The translations under genes were made by a program, and so were the position numbers. From Pseudomonadota bacterium (GTDB lineage Bacteria > Myxococcota_A > UBA796 > GCA-2862545): a stretch of 64,000 bases of DNA. Of the stretch, positions 52,377 through 61,803 are shown in pieces. The stretch covers positions 62,001 through 126,000 of the forward strand of contig JAGSGY010000002.1 in NCBI GenBank assembly GCA_023954855.1, given 5' to 3'. Below the pieces are notes generated by a model. It made no database searches. It had not been told where the DNA came from and saw only the letters and a program-made list of their open reading frames with translations. Positions within the stretch are counted from its first letter, which is position 1; each line of letters opens with the position of its first letter.

Positions 52377-54110
52377 CTAGCGGTAGAACAAGTACATCGT
52401 CCGGGTGCGCTGGTTGTGCGCGGCCGGGTTCCAGCTCGCGTCGATGTCGTCAAAGATGTCGACACCGGGGCCGTCCCCAGCGTTGTCGAAGCCGGCAGCG
52501 AAGCCCGTCGCACCCCAGCCGCCGTCGTCATCCAAGTTGAACGAGCGGATGGTGCGCGGGTTCAGCGTGCTGCCGTTGGAGACGTCTTGGTACCAGAAGT
52601 TGCGGCAACCGCCGTCGCTTCCGTTCCAGAGGTCACATGGGGTCTGCAGGGCTCCCTCTGAGGCCCGGCTCGGGTTCCAGAGATCGCCGTAGTCATCGAG
52701 CTGGTAGCGGGCCAGAGTGCGGTCGACGAAGGCTCCGAAGGCCTGTTGGCTCGTGCTGTTGTTTGCGTCGAAGGTCCAGGTCGCCCAGCCGTCGGGGGCC
52801 CGAACGTGCAGCTCCACGGGGTCGGGAACCGGAATGCGTGCGAAGCAGGTCTCGGTGGTCGGGTCACAGCTGTGCAGTTCGTCGCCGAGCGCATCGTCGT
52901 TTCGCGTGAAGCGGTCACCGACACTGATGCCGGGCATGCCCTCGTGCCACCAGAAGTTGGTCCAGCCGCCGCCGTCCGTCTCCATGTCGCAGCGCGCCTT
53001 GAACGGAGGATTACCGCCTGCGAGGTCAGGGTCGATGTCGTACATGCCGTTCGGCAGCCCGGGGTCGGCGGCGTAGATCTCGGCGCAGTCGCGGCAGACC
53101 GCTCCCTCGATCAGTTCGAGGTCGCAGTTGTGATCGATCGCGTCGCAGAGTTCGGTCGCGTCCGGGTTGATGGTGGCGTCCTCGTCCTCGCAGTCGTCGC
53201 CGAGCTCGAAGCCGTCGGCGTCTTGGTCGAAGTCGTTGTCTTCCGCGCAGTCCTGATCAACGCCGTCGTACCAGGTCTCGGTGGCGCCGGGGTAGATCTC
53301 GTCTGCGTCGGGTCCGTTGGTCACGGCGAAGGGGTCGTCCTGGCAGTCCCCGTCACAGGTGGTGAAGCTGTCACCATCGGCGTCGTCGAGCTCGAGGTCT
53401 TCGTTGTCGTCGTCGCAGTCGCCCTCGCAAGAGGACCAGCCGTCCTGGTCAGCGTCTTCGGGCGTGATGGTCGCGTCTCCGTCGTTGCAGTCGATCGCGT
53501 CCGAGGGGTCCTCGAGCCAGACGTCGGTGCCATTGCCGATGTCGGGGTCGGTGCAGGACTGGTTGGTGACGGTGCCTGTGAACCCATCCTCATCGAAGTC
53601 GCCGTACCAGAGAGGGGCGTCTTCGTCGATGACGCCGTCACAGTCGTTGTCGTAGCCATCACAGGGGTCGAGCGTCAGGGCTGGTCTGCAGTCGGCTCCA
53701 CAAGCATTGGGGTCGTCGTCACAGTCATCGGGCTGGGGGGAACCATCCCCGTCATTGTCGATTATCGGATCGGTATCCGTGTCCGCGTCGGTATCTGCAT
53801 CGGCGTCGGTGTCTACATCGGCGTCGGTATCTGCATCAGCGTCGGTGTCCGCATCGGCATCGGTGTCCGCATCAGCGTCGGTGTCCGCATCGGCATCGGT
53901 GTCCGCGTCGGCATCGGTGTCTGCGTCGGCATCGGTGTCTGCATCGGCATCGGTGTCTGCGTCGGCATCGGTGTCTGCGTCGGCATCGGTGTCTGTGTCG
54001 GTGTCGGTCTCGACGATGTCGGAGTCCTCCGCGAACGCCGCGGTGTCCTCGATGTAGTCGCGACAGCCGGCGGTGAGGGCGAGCAGTGCGAGCAGGGCGG
54101 CGGTGCGCAT
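52377..54110 (-). CDS. MopE-type repeat lipoprotein with Asp/Ala/Thr repeat and fibrinogen-like end
   Basis: A 577-residue lipoprotein with lipobox LTAGC (Cys16). Residues about 33-115 are a highly acidic low-complexity repeat of the six-residue unit DADADT, flanked by DTDTDT units. MopE-type repeats follow (about 118-340): [54 protein letters not shown] and [20 protein letters not shown]. The C-terminal part (about 350-577) contains [20 protein letters not shown], a fibrinogen-related-type core, and ends [10 protein letters not shown]. Same overall layout as the gene at 28070 but different repeat content. The acidic spacer should be extended and metal-binding. Its start at 54110 has no strong RBS; two alternative upstream ATGs are 21 and 39 bases away. 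Confidence 0.75.
   Translation of the reverse strand: MRTAALLALLALTAGCRDYIEDTAAFAEDSDIVETDTDTDTDADADTDADADTDADADTDADADTDADADTDADADTDADADTDADADTDADADTDADVDTDADADTDADTDTDPIIDNDGDGSPQPDDCDDDPNACGADCRPALTLDPCDGYDNDCDGVIDEDAPLWYGDFDEDGFTGTVTNQSCTDPDIGNGTDVWLEDPSDAIDCNDGDATITPEDADQDGWSSCEGDCDDDNEDLELDDADGDSFTTCDGDCQDDPFAVTNGPDADEIYPGATETWYDGVDQDCAEDNDFDQDADGFELGDDCEDEDATINPDATELCDAIDHNCDLELIEGAVCRDCAEIYAADPGLPNGMYDIDPDLAGGNPPFKARCDMETDGGGWTNFWWHEGMPGISVGDRFTRNDDALGDELHSCDPTTETCFARIPVPDPVELHVRAPDGWATWTFDANNSTSQQAFGAFVDRTLARYQLDDYGDLWNPSRASEGALQTPCDLWNGSDGGCRNFWYQDVSNGSTLNPRTIRSFNLDDDGGWGATGFAAGFDNAGDGPGVDIFDDIDASWNPAAHNQRTRTMYLFYR
53770..54014 (-). repeat. In-frame 18-base repeat encoding DADADT units
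   Basis: About thirteen copies of an 18-base unit that codes DADADT, with simpler DTDTDT ends. Unit copies differ by synonymous changes at codon third positions. The + strand reading shows GCATCGGTGTC-type units. It is a coding repeat in a lipoprotein and not a CRISPR array, as there are no spacers of constant length. Confidence 0.9.
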
Positions 54111-54173
54111 AGGGGGACTCTCCACACGCATCCTAGATCGCTTTTGCATCGGCTGCAGCGGCGAGTTTGGGGT

Positions 54174-55325
54174 CTAGACGCCCAATCCCTTGGCGATGAT
54201 CTCTCGCATGATCTCGTTGGTGCCACCGCCAATCGGGAGAAGGCGGGCGTCACGAGCCAGTCGCTCGACCGGGCTTTCGCGCATATACCCCATGCCACCG
54301 AAGATTTGGACGGCTTCCCAGCACACGTCGCGCGCGACCGCGGCCGCATGGTTCTTGGCCTGTGCGACCTCGATCATCGCGGGCTTCCCGGCTTGCATGC
54401 GCGCTGCCGAAGCGTAGGTCAAGGCTTTGGAGCTGTTGATCTGAGTGGCCATGTCGGCGAGCTTGTGCCGAATCGCTTGGAAGCGGGAGATGGTGCGGCC
54501 GAAGGCCTCGCGTTGCTTTGCGTAGGCCAGGGCCTCGTCGAACGCGCACTCTGCGAGAGCGTGACCATTGACGGCCAGCATCAAGCGCTCGGCTTCGAAG
54601 TTCTGCATGAGCGCTAGAAATCCGCTGCCCTCTGGACCGATGCGGTTGGCGACGGGAACCCTGACTTCGTCGAACGCGAGCTCCGCGGTGTCGGAGGCCC
54701 ACCAGCCCGTCTTCTTGAGCGCCCGAGACACCGAGAAGCCGGGCATGTCGCGCTCGACCACGAAGAAGGTGAGCCCTTGATGTGGGTCATCCGAGGTGCG
54801 GGCGAGGACTGTGAGGAGATCTGCACGCACTCCGGAGGTGATGAATGTCTTGGCGCCGCTGATCAGGTAGTCGTCCCCGTCCCGTACGGCGCGGGTGCGT
54901 ACGCCGGCCACGTCACTTCCCGTGCCGGGCTCGGTGATCGCCAGAGCCGCGATCTGTTCGCCGGCGAGAACCGGCGGCATGAATCTCTGACGCTGCGCAT
55001 CGGTGCCGAGGTTAAGGATCGGCGGCAGTGCAATGCCAAGACTGCCCAGACCCACGACCGTTCCCGTGGACCCACCACGCTGGAGTTCTTCGCCCGCGAC
55101 GATGCCGTGAAAGACGTCTCCACCGCCTCCGCCATAGGCTTCCGGCCAATTGGGGGCGAGCACCCCGGCCTTCGCGGCCAGGGCGTACAGCTCCCTCGGA
55201 AATGCTCCAGCCTCCTCCCACTCGGTCGCATGCGGCGCGATCTGCTCCCGCGCAAATCGCCTACAGACGTCTCGAAAGGCATCATGGCTGTCGTCGAAGT
55301 AGCCGTCGAAGAGAGCGGTCTTCAT
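54174..55325 (-). CDS. Acyl-CoA dehydrogenase (LCAD-like)
   Basis: A 383-residue flavoprotein that introduces the 2,3 double bond of acyl-CoA in beta-oxidation and passes electrons to ETF. The signature regions are ALAITEPGTGSDVAGVRTRA (near residue 125) and SGAKTFITSGVRADLLTVLA for FAD and substrate. Near the C-terminus the sequence is LPIGGGTNEIMREIIAK; a Gly replaces the catalytic Glu of medium/short-chain enzymes. This is typical of LCAD and isovaleryl types, where the base Glu comes from the earlier helix (here GHALAECAFDEALAYAKQRE). The 3' end lies after the MopE-type gene start region. The start overlaps the kinase-FGE gene by 4 bases. A fadE-like role is expected, but the chain length is not shown. 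Confidence 0.93.
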   Translation of the reverse strand: MKTALFDGYFDDSHDAFRDVCRRFAREQIAPHATEWEEAGAFPRELYALAAKAGVLAPNWPEAYGGGGGDVFHGIVAGEELQRGGSTGTVVGLGSLGIALPPILNLGTDAQRQRFMPPVLAGEQIAALAITEPGTGSDVAGVRTRAVRDGDDYLISGAKTFITSGVRADLLTVLARTSDDPHQGLTFFVVERDMPGFSVSRALKKTGWWASDTAELAFDEVRVPVANRIGPEGSGFLALMQNFEAERLMLAVNGHALAECAFDEALAYAKQREAFGRTISRFQAIRHKLADMATQINSSKALTYASAARMQAGKPAMIEVAQAKNHAAAVARDVCWEAVQIFGGMGYMRESPVERLARDARLLPIGGGTNEIMREIIAKGLGV

Positions 55326-57949
55326 GGGGTCTTCTTGTCGATGAAAGAGCGCCGTCGGCTCGCGGCACGAGGAACGGTGGTGGACCGGACGAGCCGGAAG
55401 CCAACATGAAGCAGGGCGCGGTCTGGCACGTCGAAGGCGCGTGAAGCGCAGCGGGCTTCGGGAGACGCGCCGTCGAAGTGGCCGCCCCGAATGACCCGTG
55501 GGGCGTTAGCGCCATCGCCACGGTAGACGTCCGAGCACCAGTCGGCGGTGTTGCCGGCCATTCCGCGTACTCCGTAGGGGCTCACGTCGAAAGGGAATGC
55601 GTCGATGGACACGGGGTGGGGGCGTTGGTCGAATGCGTCGCGGACGGCGGCGAAGCCCGAGTCGAAGTGGTCGCCCCAAGGATGGAACCGACCATCCACG
55701 CCGCGGGAAGCCTTCTCCCATTCATCTTCGCTGGGTAGGCGCCAGTCGGCGCCGGTTTCTCGGGCAAGCCAAGCGGCGTAGGCGTTCGCAGAGACCCACG
55801 ACACGCCACTTACCGGCTGGCTTCGCCACTCCTCGGGTGGGCTGGTCTCGTACAGCGGCACGCCGCCGGGCCCATGCGGGATGTGCGCAGCGTGGCTAGG
55901 GTCCGCGTGCAGAAAGGCTGCGTATTCTGCGTGGGTCACCGGGTCCCGCTGCATCACGAAGGCGCCGAGCCACACTCGCTCACGTGGGCGTGGTCGCACC
56001 GCCTTGGCGTCGCCGCCGCGAATGAACCATCCGGGCGCGATGAGGCACTCGTCCTCGCCGAGTTCCCCTAGCCGTGGAAGACGGAAGAGTACCGGCCCCT
56101 CACCGCCGGGAGCGGTCATGTCCTCGTGCGCCTGCCTGCCGATGCGAACCGGCATGAAGACCTCTACGCACTCCTCGGCCTGAATGCGAAGGCGGTAGCT
56201 GCCGTGCGAAATCTCGGTGCGCGAGAGGGGGGTGCGTCCAATGCTGCAGACCGGCGTCGTCGACAGACGCCTGTGGAGTGGGTGGTATTGCTCGAGCCAA
56301 ACTCGAGCCGAGGGCGGGTCGGTGGCGAGCGACAGCTGGCCGTCGCCGGCGAGATAGCGTGCGTGCTTCCCGGTGTCGTGTGCACGCAGAAGCACTTCCC
56401 AGCGGGCAGCGGCTTGTGCATCTCGGTCTGACTCGGCAGTCCTGTGCTCGTCCCGGTAGATCTCTGCGAGCAGGCGGTGGGCTTCGACGAGGTCTGAGTC
56501 GTGGCCGAGGGCTCCGAGGAGGAGTTGTCGAACCTCGGTGTCCTGAAGCGCCGCCTCGCGGTCGAGCTTCGCCGCTTGGTCCTCGAGCGCCCAGGCGGGC
56601 TCCTTCAGCTGCGGATCAGCTTGTGCTGGCAGACGGTCGAGCAGGCGACGAGCAGCAACCCGGAGTTCGGCGGCGGCGCGACGGGCTCGGTCGACCTCGG
56701 GAAGCAGGTCTCGTGCCGACCGGGTGATGCGCTTGGCCTCGGAGCGCTTCTGTGCGCCCTCGAGCCAAGCGCCGACGGCGGTGCTGATCTCGCCGGCGTG
56801 TGCGAAGCGGTCTGTTGGATCGCGCTCCATCGCTTTGGACACGATGCCAGCGAGGGCCTCGGGAATGCGTGGACGGACGTCTGGGTCGGCGCCACCTCGG
56901 TCATCGCGATGCAGCGTCATGGTGACCGTCTGCGTCTTCTGGATCTCGCCGGGAGGGGCAGGAGGCCCAGCCAAGACGTCGCGAAGCACCTGCTGGGCGT
57001 CGCGTCCGTCAAAGGGGGGGCGACCCGCCAGGATCTCGTACAGCGTGGAGCCGAGTGCGTAGACGTCACTGCGAGGGTCGAGGGTTCCAAACTCGCCTCG
57101 GGCTTGCTCAGGGGGCATGTAGGCGGGTGTTCCGGCCACGGTGCCGTGCTGGGTGGCCAGAGCGCTTCGCCCGCTTCGATTCGTGACGACAGGCTCTTCT
57201 TGGGTGCTGGGCAGAGCCGGCAGCGACTGCCCCCAGATCTTCGCTAGGCCCCAGTCGAGCACGAGGACTTCACCAAAGGAGCCCACCATGATGTTCTCGG
57301 GCTTCAGGTCGCGATGGACCACGCCGCGCGCATGGGCGTACGCGACGGCGTCGCAGCTCTGGCGAAACAGATCCATGAGTCGGCGCAGCGTCAGACCCTC
57401 CTCGGTGCGTCCCCAGCGTCCACCGCCGGACGCGGCATGCAGCTCGCGAAGCAGGGCGCGCATCGTTCGGCCGGTGACCACCTGCATGGTGAAGTAGAGC
57501 CGACCATCGGGCAGACGACCGAGCTCGTGGACGGGAACGATGCCAGGGTGGGTCAGCTGTGCGGTGGCTTGGGCTTCTTCGACAAATCGAGCCAGCACCC
57601 GTCGCTTCGTCAGCAGGCGGGTGCGGATGATCTTCATCGCCATGATCCGGTTCAGATCCCGGTCGCGGACCTTGCGCACTTCACCCATCGCTCCCGTGCC
57701 GAGCATGCCAAGGTCTTCGTATCGGGTCCAGGCATCGCGCTTGGGCCCGGTCGCGCCGTCCACGCTCGCCGCCGACGTGTCGTCGAGGAATCGACTGGTG
57801 CCTCGCTTGCTGAGGATGGCTGACAGCGCCGCGAAGTCACCTTCGCTGATGCCGTATTTATCAGCCAGCGCTTTCGCCGATGGATCCAACAGCCCCCCAA
57901 CCGCGCGAGGATACCGCTTTTCGGACTGGTGGATCGGTCTCCCAAACAA
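55322..57949 (-). CDS. Ser/Thr protein kinase fused to PEGA-like and FGE-sulfatase domain
   Basis: A protein of up to 875 residues. Kinase domain about 75-390: LGMLGTGAMGEVRKVRDRDL (glycine loop), AMKII (ATP lysine), VVHRDLKPENIM (HRD at 212-214), VLDWGLAK (DFG form DWG) and YMPPEQARGEFG. Residues about 395-460 are helical with Arg-rich segments; a PEGA-like turn (SIGRTPLSRTEISHGSYRLR) lies near 585. The C-terminus (about 625-865) is a formylglycine-generating-enzyme (SUMF1) fold: RLPSEDEWEKASRGVDG, AGNTADWCSDVYRG, VIRGGHFDGASPEARCASRA and LHVGFRLVRS. The catalytic cysteine pair is not certain, so oxidase activity is unproven. The frame opens with TTG at 57949 in the T run of an upstream terminator; TTG 57889, after GGGGGG, may be the true start. 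Overlaps the acyl-CoA dehydrogenase gene by 4 bases. Confidence 0.9.
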   Translation of the reverse strand: MFGRPIHQSEKRYPRAVGGLLDPSAKALADKYGISEGDFAALSAILSKRGTSRFLDDTSAASVDGATGPKRDAWTRYEDLGMLGTGAMGEVRKVRDRDLNRIMAMKIIRTRLLTKRRVLARFVEEAQATAQLTHPGIVPVHELGRLPDGRLYFTMQVVTGRTMRALLRELHAASGGGRWGRTEEGLTLRRLMDLFRQSCDAVAYAHARGVVHRDLKPENIMVGSFGEVLVLDWGLAKIWGQSLPALPSTQEEPVVTNRSGRSALATQHGTVAGTPAYMPPEQARGEFGTLDPRSDVYALGSTLYEILAGRPPFDGRDAQQVLRDVLAGPPAPPGEIQKTQTVTMTLHRDDRGGADPDVRPRIPEALAGIVSKAMERDPTDRFAHAGEISTAVGAWLEGAQKRSEAKRITRSARDLLPEVDRARRAAAELRVAARRLLDRLPAQADPQLKEPAWALEDQAAKLDREAALQDTEVRQLLLGALGHDSDLVEAHRLLAEIYRDEHRTAESDRDAQAAARWEVLLRAHDTGKHARYLAGDGQLSLATDPPSARVWLEQYHPLHRRLSTTPVCSIGRTPLSRTEISHGSYRLRIQAEECVEVFMPVRIGRQAHEDMTAPGGEGPVLFRLPRLGELGEDECLIAPGWFIRGGDAKAVRPRPRERVWLGAFVMQRDPVTHAEYAAFLHADPSHAAHIPHGPGGVPLYETSPPEEWRSQPVSGVSWVSANAYAAWLARETGADWRLPSEDEWEKASRGVDGRFHPWGDHFDSGFAAVRDAFDQRPHPVSIDAFPFDVSPYGVRGMAGNTADWCSDVYRGDGANAPRVIRGGHFDGASPEARCASRAFDVPDRALLHVGFRLVRSTTVPRAASRRRSFIDKKTP

Positions 57950-57985
57950 AGCGACCCCCGATTCCTGGCTGGGAACCGGGGGTCG
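57944..57985 (-). terminator. Intrinsic terminator after the thiolase gene
   Basis: On the minus strand CGACCCCCG (57985-57977) and its complement CGGGGGTCG (57960-57952) form a 9-bp stem, extended by GGTTCC/GGAA pairing inside. It is followed by CTTTGTTTG, a T-rich run. It lies 18 bases after the thiolase stop and should end that transcript. Confidence 0.7.
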
Positions 57986-58003
57986 AAGCCTGTTGGCTCA
58001 GTG

Positions 58004-59170
58004 CTAGGCGTCGGGGTTCTCAAACACCGCTGCCGCGCCCATGCCGCCACCGATACACATCGACACGACGCCGTAGCGCTTTCCGGTCCGCTTGAGCTCG
58101 TGGAGCAGCGTCGCGGTGAGGCGCGCGCCGGTACAACCGAGCGGGTGTCCGAGAGCGATCGCGCCGCCGTTCGGGTTGACCTTGTCCATCGGGATGCCGA
58201 GCTCGCGGATGCAGTACAGCGCCTGTGCGGCGAAGGCCTCGTTGAGCTCGAAGAGGTCGATGTCTTCGATCGTGAGGCCCGTGGCTTCGAGCACCTTCGG
58301 AATGGCGTATCGGGGGCCGACGCCCATGATCTCCGGCGGAACACCGACGACCTGGAAACCACGAAGGATTCCGAGGATCGGCAGGCCCTTGGCTTCGGCG
58401 ACTTCACGCGCCATCACCACGGCCGCCGCGGCACCGTCAGAGACCTGGCTCGACGTTGCAGCAGTGACCGTTCCCCCGGCCTTGAAGACCGTGCGAAGCT
58501 TGGCGAGACCCTCGAGCGTCGAGCCGCCGCGCGGTCCTTCGTCGGTCTTGAAGTCGACGTCTTGCCAGGCCTTGCCGTCCCAGACGCGAGCCGGGTACGC
58601 GACGATCTCGTCGTCGAACTTGCCGTCCTTGATCGCGTTGAGCGCACGGCTGTGCGACTCGAGGGCGAAGGCGTCCTGGTCAGCCCGCGTCACGTCGTAG
58701 CGCGTGGCTACGTGCTCGGCGGTCACACCCATGGGGGTGTAGGCCTCGGGGTTCTCTTCCATCAACGTCGGGTTGGGCGACGGCTTCTGGCCACCCATCG
58801 CGATCATCGACATCGACTCGACGCCGCCCGCGAGGACGACGTCCTGCCAGCCTGCGGCGATCGAGGCCGCCCCCTGTGCGATGGCCTGCAGACCAGACGC
58901 GCAGAATCGGTTGATGGTGACCGCCGGAACGGTATCGGGGATGCCGGCGCGGATACCCGCGATCCGGCCGAGGTTCATGCCTTGCTCAGCCTCGGGCATG
59001 GCCGTTCCGACGACGATGTCGTCGATGTCGGCCGGGTCGATGCCTGCGCGCTCGACGGTTGCCTTGAGGATGTGGGCGAGGAGATCGTCAGGGCGGGTGT
59101 CCTTGAGGGACCCCTTCTTGCCCTTGCCAATCGCCGAGCGTGCGGACGAAACGATGACCACTTCACGCAT
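58004..59170 (-). CDS. fadA: Acetyl-CoA C-acyltransferase (thiolase)
   Basis: A 388-residue degradative thiolase that cleaves 3-ketoacyl-CoA to acetyl-CoA and a shortened acyl-CoA. The nucleophilic Cys lies in INRFCASGLQAIAQGA near residue 90. The GHP motif, with the catalytic His, is AIALGHPLGCTGAR near residue 340, and the second active Cys is in SMCIGGGMGAAAVFE near 375. Length (about 390) and the ELVVIVSSARSAIGKG-type N-terminus (REVVIVSSARSAIGKG here) fit. The ATG at 59170 has AGGTGA upstream; an earlier GTG start is less likely. It lies 44 bases after the fusion enzyme gene. Confidence 0.95.
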   Translation of the reverse strand: MREVVIVSSARSAIGKGKKGSLKDTRPDDLLAHILKATVERAGIDPADIDDIVVGTAMPEAEQGMNLGRIAGIRAGIPDTVPAVTINRFCASGLQAIAQGAASIAAGWQDVVLAGGVESMSMIAMGGQKPSPNPTLMEENPEAYTPMGVTAEHVATRYDVTRADQDAFALESHSRALNAIKDGKFDDEIVAYPARVWDGKAWQDVDFKTDEGPRGGSTLEGLAKLRTVFKAGGTVTAATSSQVSDGAAAAVVMAREVAEAKGLPILGILRGFQVVGVPPEIMGVGPRYAIPKVLEATGLTIEDIDLFELNEAFAAQALYCIRELGIPMDKVNPNGGAIALGHPLGCTGARLTATLLHELKRTGKRYGVVSMCIGGGMGAAAVFENPDA

Positions 59171-59214
59171 TTTGTTCACCTGAAATTGGGTTGGTGGCGC
59201 CTGTGCGCCGGCGA

Positions 59215-61599
59215 TTAGTTGCGAAGGGGCTTGCCCTTCTGGAGCATGTGCTGGATGCGAGCTTGAGTCTTGGCCTCACCGCAGAGCGAGAGGAAGGCCT
59301 CGCGCTCGAGGTCGAGGATGTCCTGCTCGGTGCGACGGGTTCCCGCGGGAATGTCGCCGCCGCACAGTACGTGACCGAGCTTCTTGCCGATCAGTGCGTC
59401 ATGCTCGGAGGCGAAGGCGCCCTCGGTCATGCCGTACAGAGCGAGCTCGACGGCTGCCACACCGGACTTGCCGGGCAGCTTGAAGGTCCGCTCACGCGGC
59501 GCCACGTAGCCCGAGTCGGCGAGGCCGCGGGCGGTCCGCTTGGCCTCGAAGAGGTGCGCATCGATGTCGAGCACGACCTTGTCGGTGGGACGGAGGTAGC
59601 CCCACTGGCGTGCCTCTTCGGCGGAGGAGGTGACCTGTGCCATGCCGACCTTGCCGAAGATGCCCGAGATGTAGGGGATCGGGTCGTAGTCGACGCCGGC
59701 GGGGATGTTGCCGAGGTAGCGGCCGAGCAGCTCCTTGCAACCACCACCGGCGGGGATGAGTCCGACACCCACCTCGACGAGGCCCATGTAGGTCTCGCCG
59801 TAGGCGACGGTGGCTGCGGACTGCATGGCGACTTCGGCGCCGCCGCCGAGGGTCATCGCGTGCGGTGCGGTGACGACGGGCTTGGCGCTGTACTGCATGC
59901 GGCGGAGCAGCTGCTGCAGGTTGTTGATCTCGCCATCGATCTGGTCCCAGTTGCTCTGCATCGAGGCCATCAGGATCATCAGAACGTTCGCGCCGGCGCA
60001 GAAGGCCTTGGGGTCCTGGTTGCCGACGACCATGGCGTCGAACTCTCCAGCGTCGAGCTTGTCGAGGCCGAGGTTCGCCATGTCGTTGATCAGGTTGTCG
60101 AGCGCGTTCATCTTCGAGTGGAACTCGAGGAGCAACACGCCGTCGCCCATGTCGTGCAGTGAGGCGCTGGCGTTGCGGGTGATCTCGGAGTTGTTCGCCT
60201 TGGCATTCTTGATGCTGAAGTGGCGGTCCGAGGTCGGAACGGGAGCGGAGCCACCGTCGCGCTGCCAGAAGGTCATGACGCCGTCTTCGCGGACGTAGAA
60301 CGACTCACGACCGGCTTCGAGCATCGCCTCGACCCATGCGGGAACGGCGCGGCCTTCAGCCTTCATGCGGTCGACGGACGTGCGCACGCCGAGGGCATCC
60401 CAGGTCTCGAACGGACCGAGGTCCCAGCCGAAGCCCCAGCGCATGCCGCGGTCGATGTTCACGATGTCGTCGGCGATCTCGGGAATGCGGTTCGCCGAGT
60501 AGATCAGCGAGTCTGCGGTGACGTCCCACGCCATCTTGGCGGCGATGTCGTCGCCAGAGCAGACGGCCTTCACCTTGGCAGCTGCACCTTCGGCCTTGCG
60601 TGCGGCGCCCAAGGAGGGGAAGCGCGGCTTGTCGGCGGCGCGGTACTCGAGCGTCTCGAGGTCGAGGACCAGGATGGCCTTCTTGCCGTCAATCTTGGCC
60701 TTCTTGTAGAAGCCAGCACCGCTCTTGGCGCCGACGCGTCCTTCTTCGACGAGCTTGGAGATGAAGCTAGGCACCTCGAAGGCGTCGACGCGCTCATCAT
60801 CGGGGGCGCCAGTGACGACGTTGCCGAAGACGTGCACGAGGGTGTCGATGCCGACGAGGTCCGCGGTGCGGAACACGGCGGACTTCGGACGGCCCATCGC
60901 GGGGCCGAAGATGGCGTCGACCGTCTCGACAGTCAGGCCGTGCTCGACCATGCGCTGGAAGGTGGCACCCATGCCGAAGGTGCCGATGCGGTTGGCGATG
61001 AAGTTCGCCGTGTCCTTGCCGTAGACGATGCCCTTACCGAGCTTGCGCTCTCCGAAGTCGGCGAGACGCGCGACAACGGCGGGATCGGTGTCGGGCCCGG
61101 TGACGAGCTCGAGAAGGCGCATGTAGCGAACGGGGTTGAAGAAGTGCGTGATGAGGAAGCGCTTCTTCATGTCCTCGGACATTTCGGCGGCCATGTCGGC
61201 CAGCGGGATGCCGGAGGTGTTCGAGCTGATGATGGCGTCAGGGGCGGCGTTCTTCTCGACCCAGTCGAAGACATGGTTCTTGATGTCGAGTCGCTCGACG
61301 ACCACCTCGACGATCCAGTCGCAGGTCTTGAGCAGGTCTGCGTGGTCGTCGTAGTTGCAAGGCTTGATGCGCCTGGCGTCCGAGGCGCGCATGAACGCGT
61401 TCGGCTTGATCTTCTTTGCGGTCGCGATGCCCTTGAGCGCGAAGGCGTTGCGCGCCTTGGGGTCGCTGGATTCGCGCGCGTCGCCGGGCACGATGTCGTA
61501 GAGGAGGCTGTCAATGCCTGCGTTCGCGAGGTGGGCGGCGATTCCGCTGCCCATGACACCCGCGCCGAGAACGGCGACGCGCCGGATCTGCTTGGCCAT
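59215..61599 (-). CDS. 3-hydroxyacyl-CoA dehydrogenase/enoyl-CoA hydratase (FadN type)
   Basis: A 794-residue fused beta-oxidation enzyme. The N-terminal 3-hydroxyacyl-CoA dehydrogenase domain (about 1-430) has the NAD motif RVAVLGAGVMGSGIAAHLAN and DWIVEVVVERLDIKNHVFDW, ISSNTSGIPL and GHFFNPVRYMRLLE-type (here THFFNPVRYMRLLELV) segments. The C-terminal enoyl-CoA hydratase/crotonase domain (about 490-710) carries AFCAGANVLMI and PVVTAPHAMTLGGGAEVAM, with the crotonase oxyanion loop. This order is opposite to E. coli FadB (crotonase first) and is the same as Bacillus FadN (YusL), of about 790 residues. The ATG at 61599 follows GGAGTGA. Together with the thiolase and acyl-CoA dehydrogenase it forms a fadNAE-type set. 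Confidence 0.92.
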   Translation of the reverse strand: MAKQIRRVAVLGAGVMGSGIAAHLANAGIDSLLYDIVPGDARESSDPKARNAFALKGIATAKKIKPNAFMRASDARRIKPCNYDDHADLLKTCDWIVEVVVERLDIKNHVFDWVEKNAAPDAIISSNTSGIPLADMAAEMSEDMKKRFLITHFFNPVRYMRLLELVTGPDTDPAVVARLADFGERKLGKGIVYGKDTANFIANRIGTFGMGATFQRMVEHGLTVETVDAIFGPAMGRPKSAVFRTADLVGIDTLVHVFGNVVTGAPDDERVDAFEVPSFISKLVEEGRVGAKSGAGFYKKAKIDGKKAILVLDLETLEYRAADKPRFPSLGAARKAEGAAAKVKAVCSGDDIAAKMAWDVTADSLIYSANRIPEIADDIVNIDRGMRWGFGWDLGPFETWDALGVRTSVDRMKAEGRAVPAWVEAMLEAGRESFYVREDGVMTFWQRDGGSAPVPTSDRHFSIKNAKANNSEITRNASASLHDMGDGVLLLEFHSKMNALDNLINDMANLGLDKLDAGEFDAMVVGNQDPKAFCAGANVLMILMASMQSNWDQIDGEINNLQQLLRRMQYSAKPVVTAPHAMTLGGGAEVAMQSAATVAYGETYMGLVEVGVGLIPAGGGCKELLGRYLGNIPAGVDYDPIPYISGIFGKVGMAQVTSSAEEARQWGYLRPTDKVVLDIDAHLFEAKRTARGLADSGYVAPRERTFKLPGKSGVAAVELALYGMTEGAFASEHDALIGKKLGHVLCGGDIPAGTRRTEQDILDLEREAFLSLCGEAKTQARIQHMLQKGKPLRN

Positions 61600-61803
61600 A
61601 GTCACTCCGAGTGAACGTCCGGTCCGGGTGAGTCCTTGGCGTCGCAGCTTGGCTACGGCGTCAATCGCCCACCTCGGCACACGGGTCCCGAAGGGTTGAA
61701 AAGGGAGGAAACCTACCCGACGTCGTGCTTCGCGTCACTGAGCGACGCTTCATTTTTTGTGAAAGCGACGTGGAGACAGGCTGCCTGAAGCTTCGTCCCG
61801 CAA
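61600..61803. other. Intergenic gap with palindrome
   Basis: This 204-base gap separates the fadN-like gene from the AgmX-domain lipoprotein gene. It holds GCGTC-ACTGAGC-GACGC (61732-61748) followed on the + strand by TTCATTTTTTG. It may be a terminator on the + strand, but no + strand gene lies before it. On the minus strand, the AT-rich run TTCACAAAAAATGAA may be part of a promoter for the fad genes. No gene was found. Confidence 0.4.

Noticed and set aside
53770-54014. Possible CRISPR-like array
   Set aside because: Copies are directly adjacent, 18 bases long and in frame; there are no unique spacers and no cas genes.
52746-54617. A 623-codon + strand frame with Gly/Val/Ile repeats
   Set aside because: The repeats are the reverse reading of the DADADT tract; the minus-strand gene has signal peptide and MopE features.
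61732-61760. Hairpin and T run as a terminator
   Set aside because: The T run is on the + strand, where no gene is read into it; I kept it only as a palindrome.
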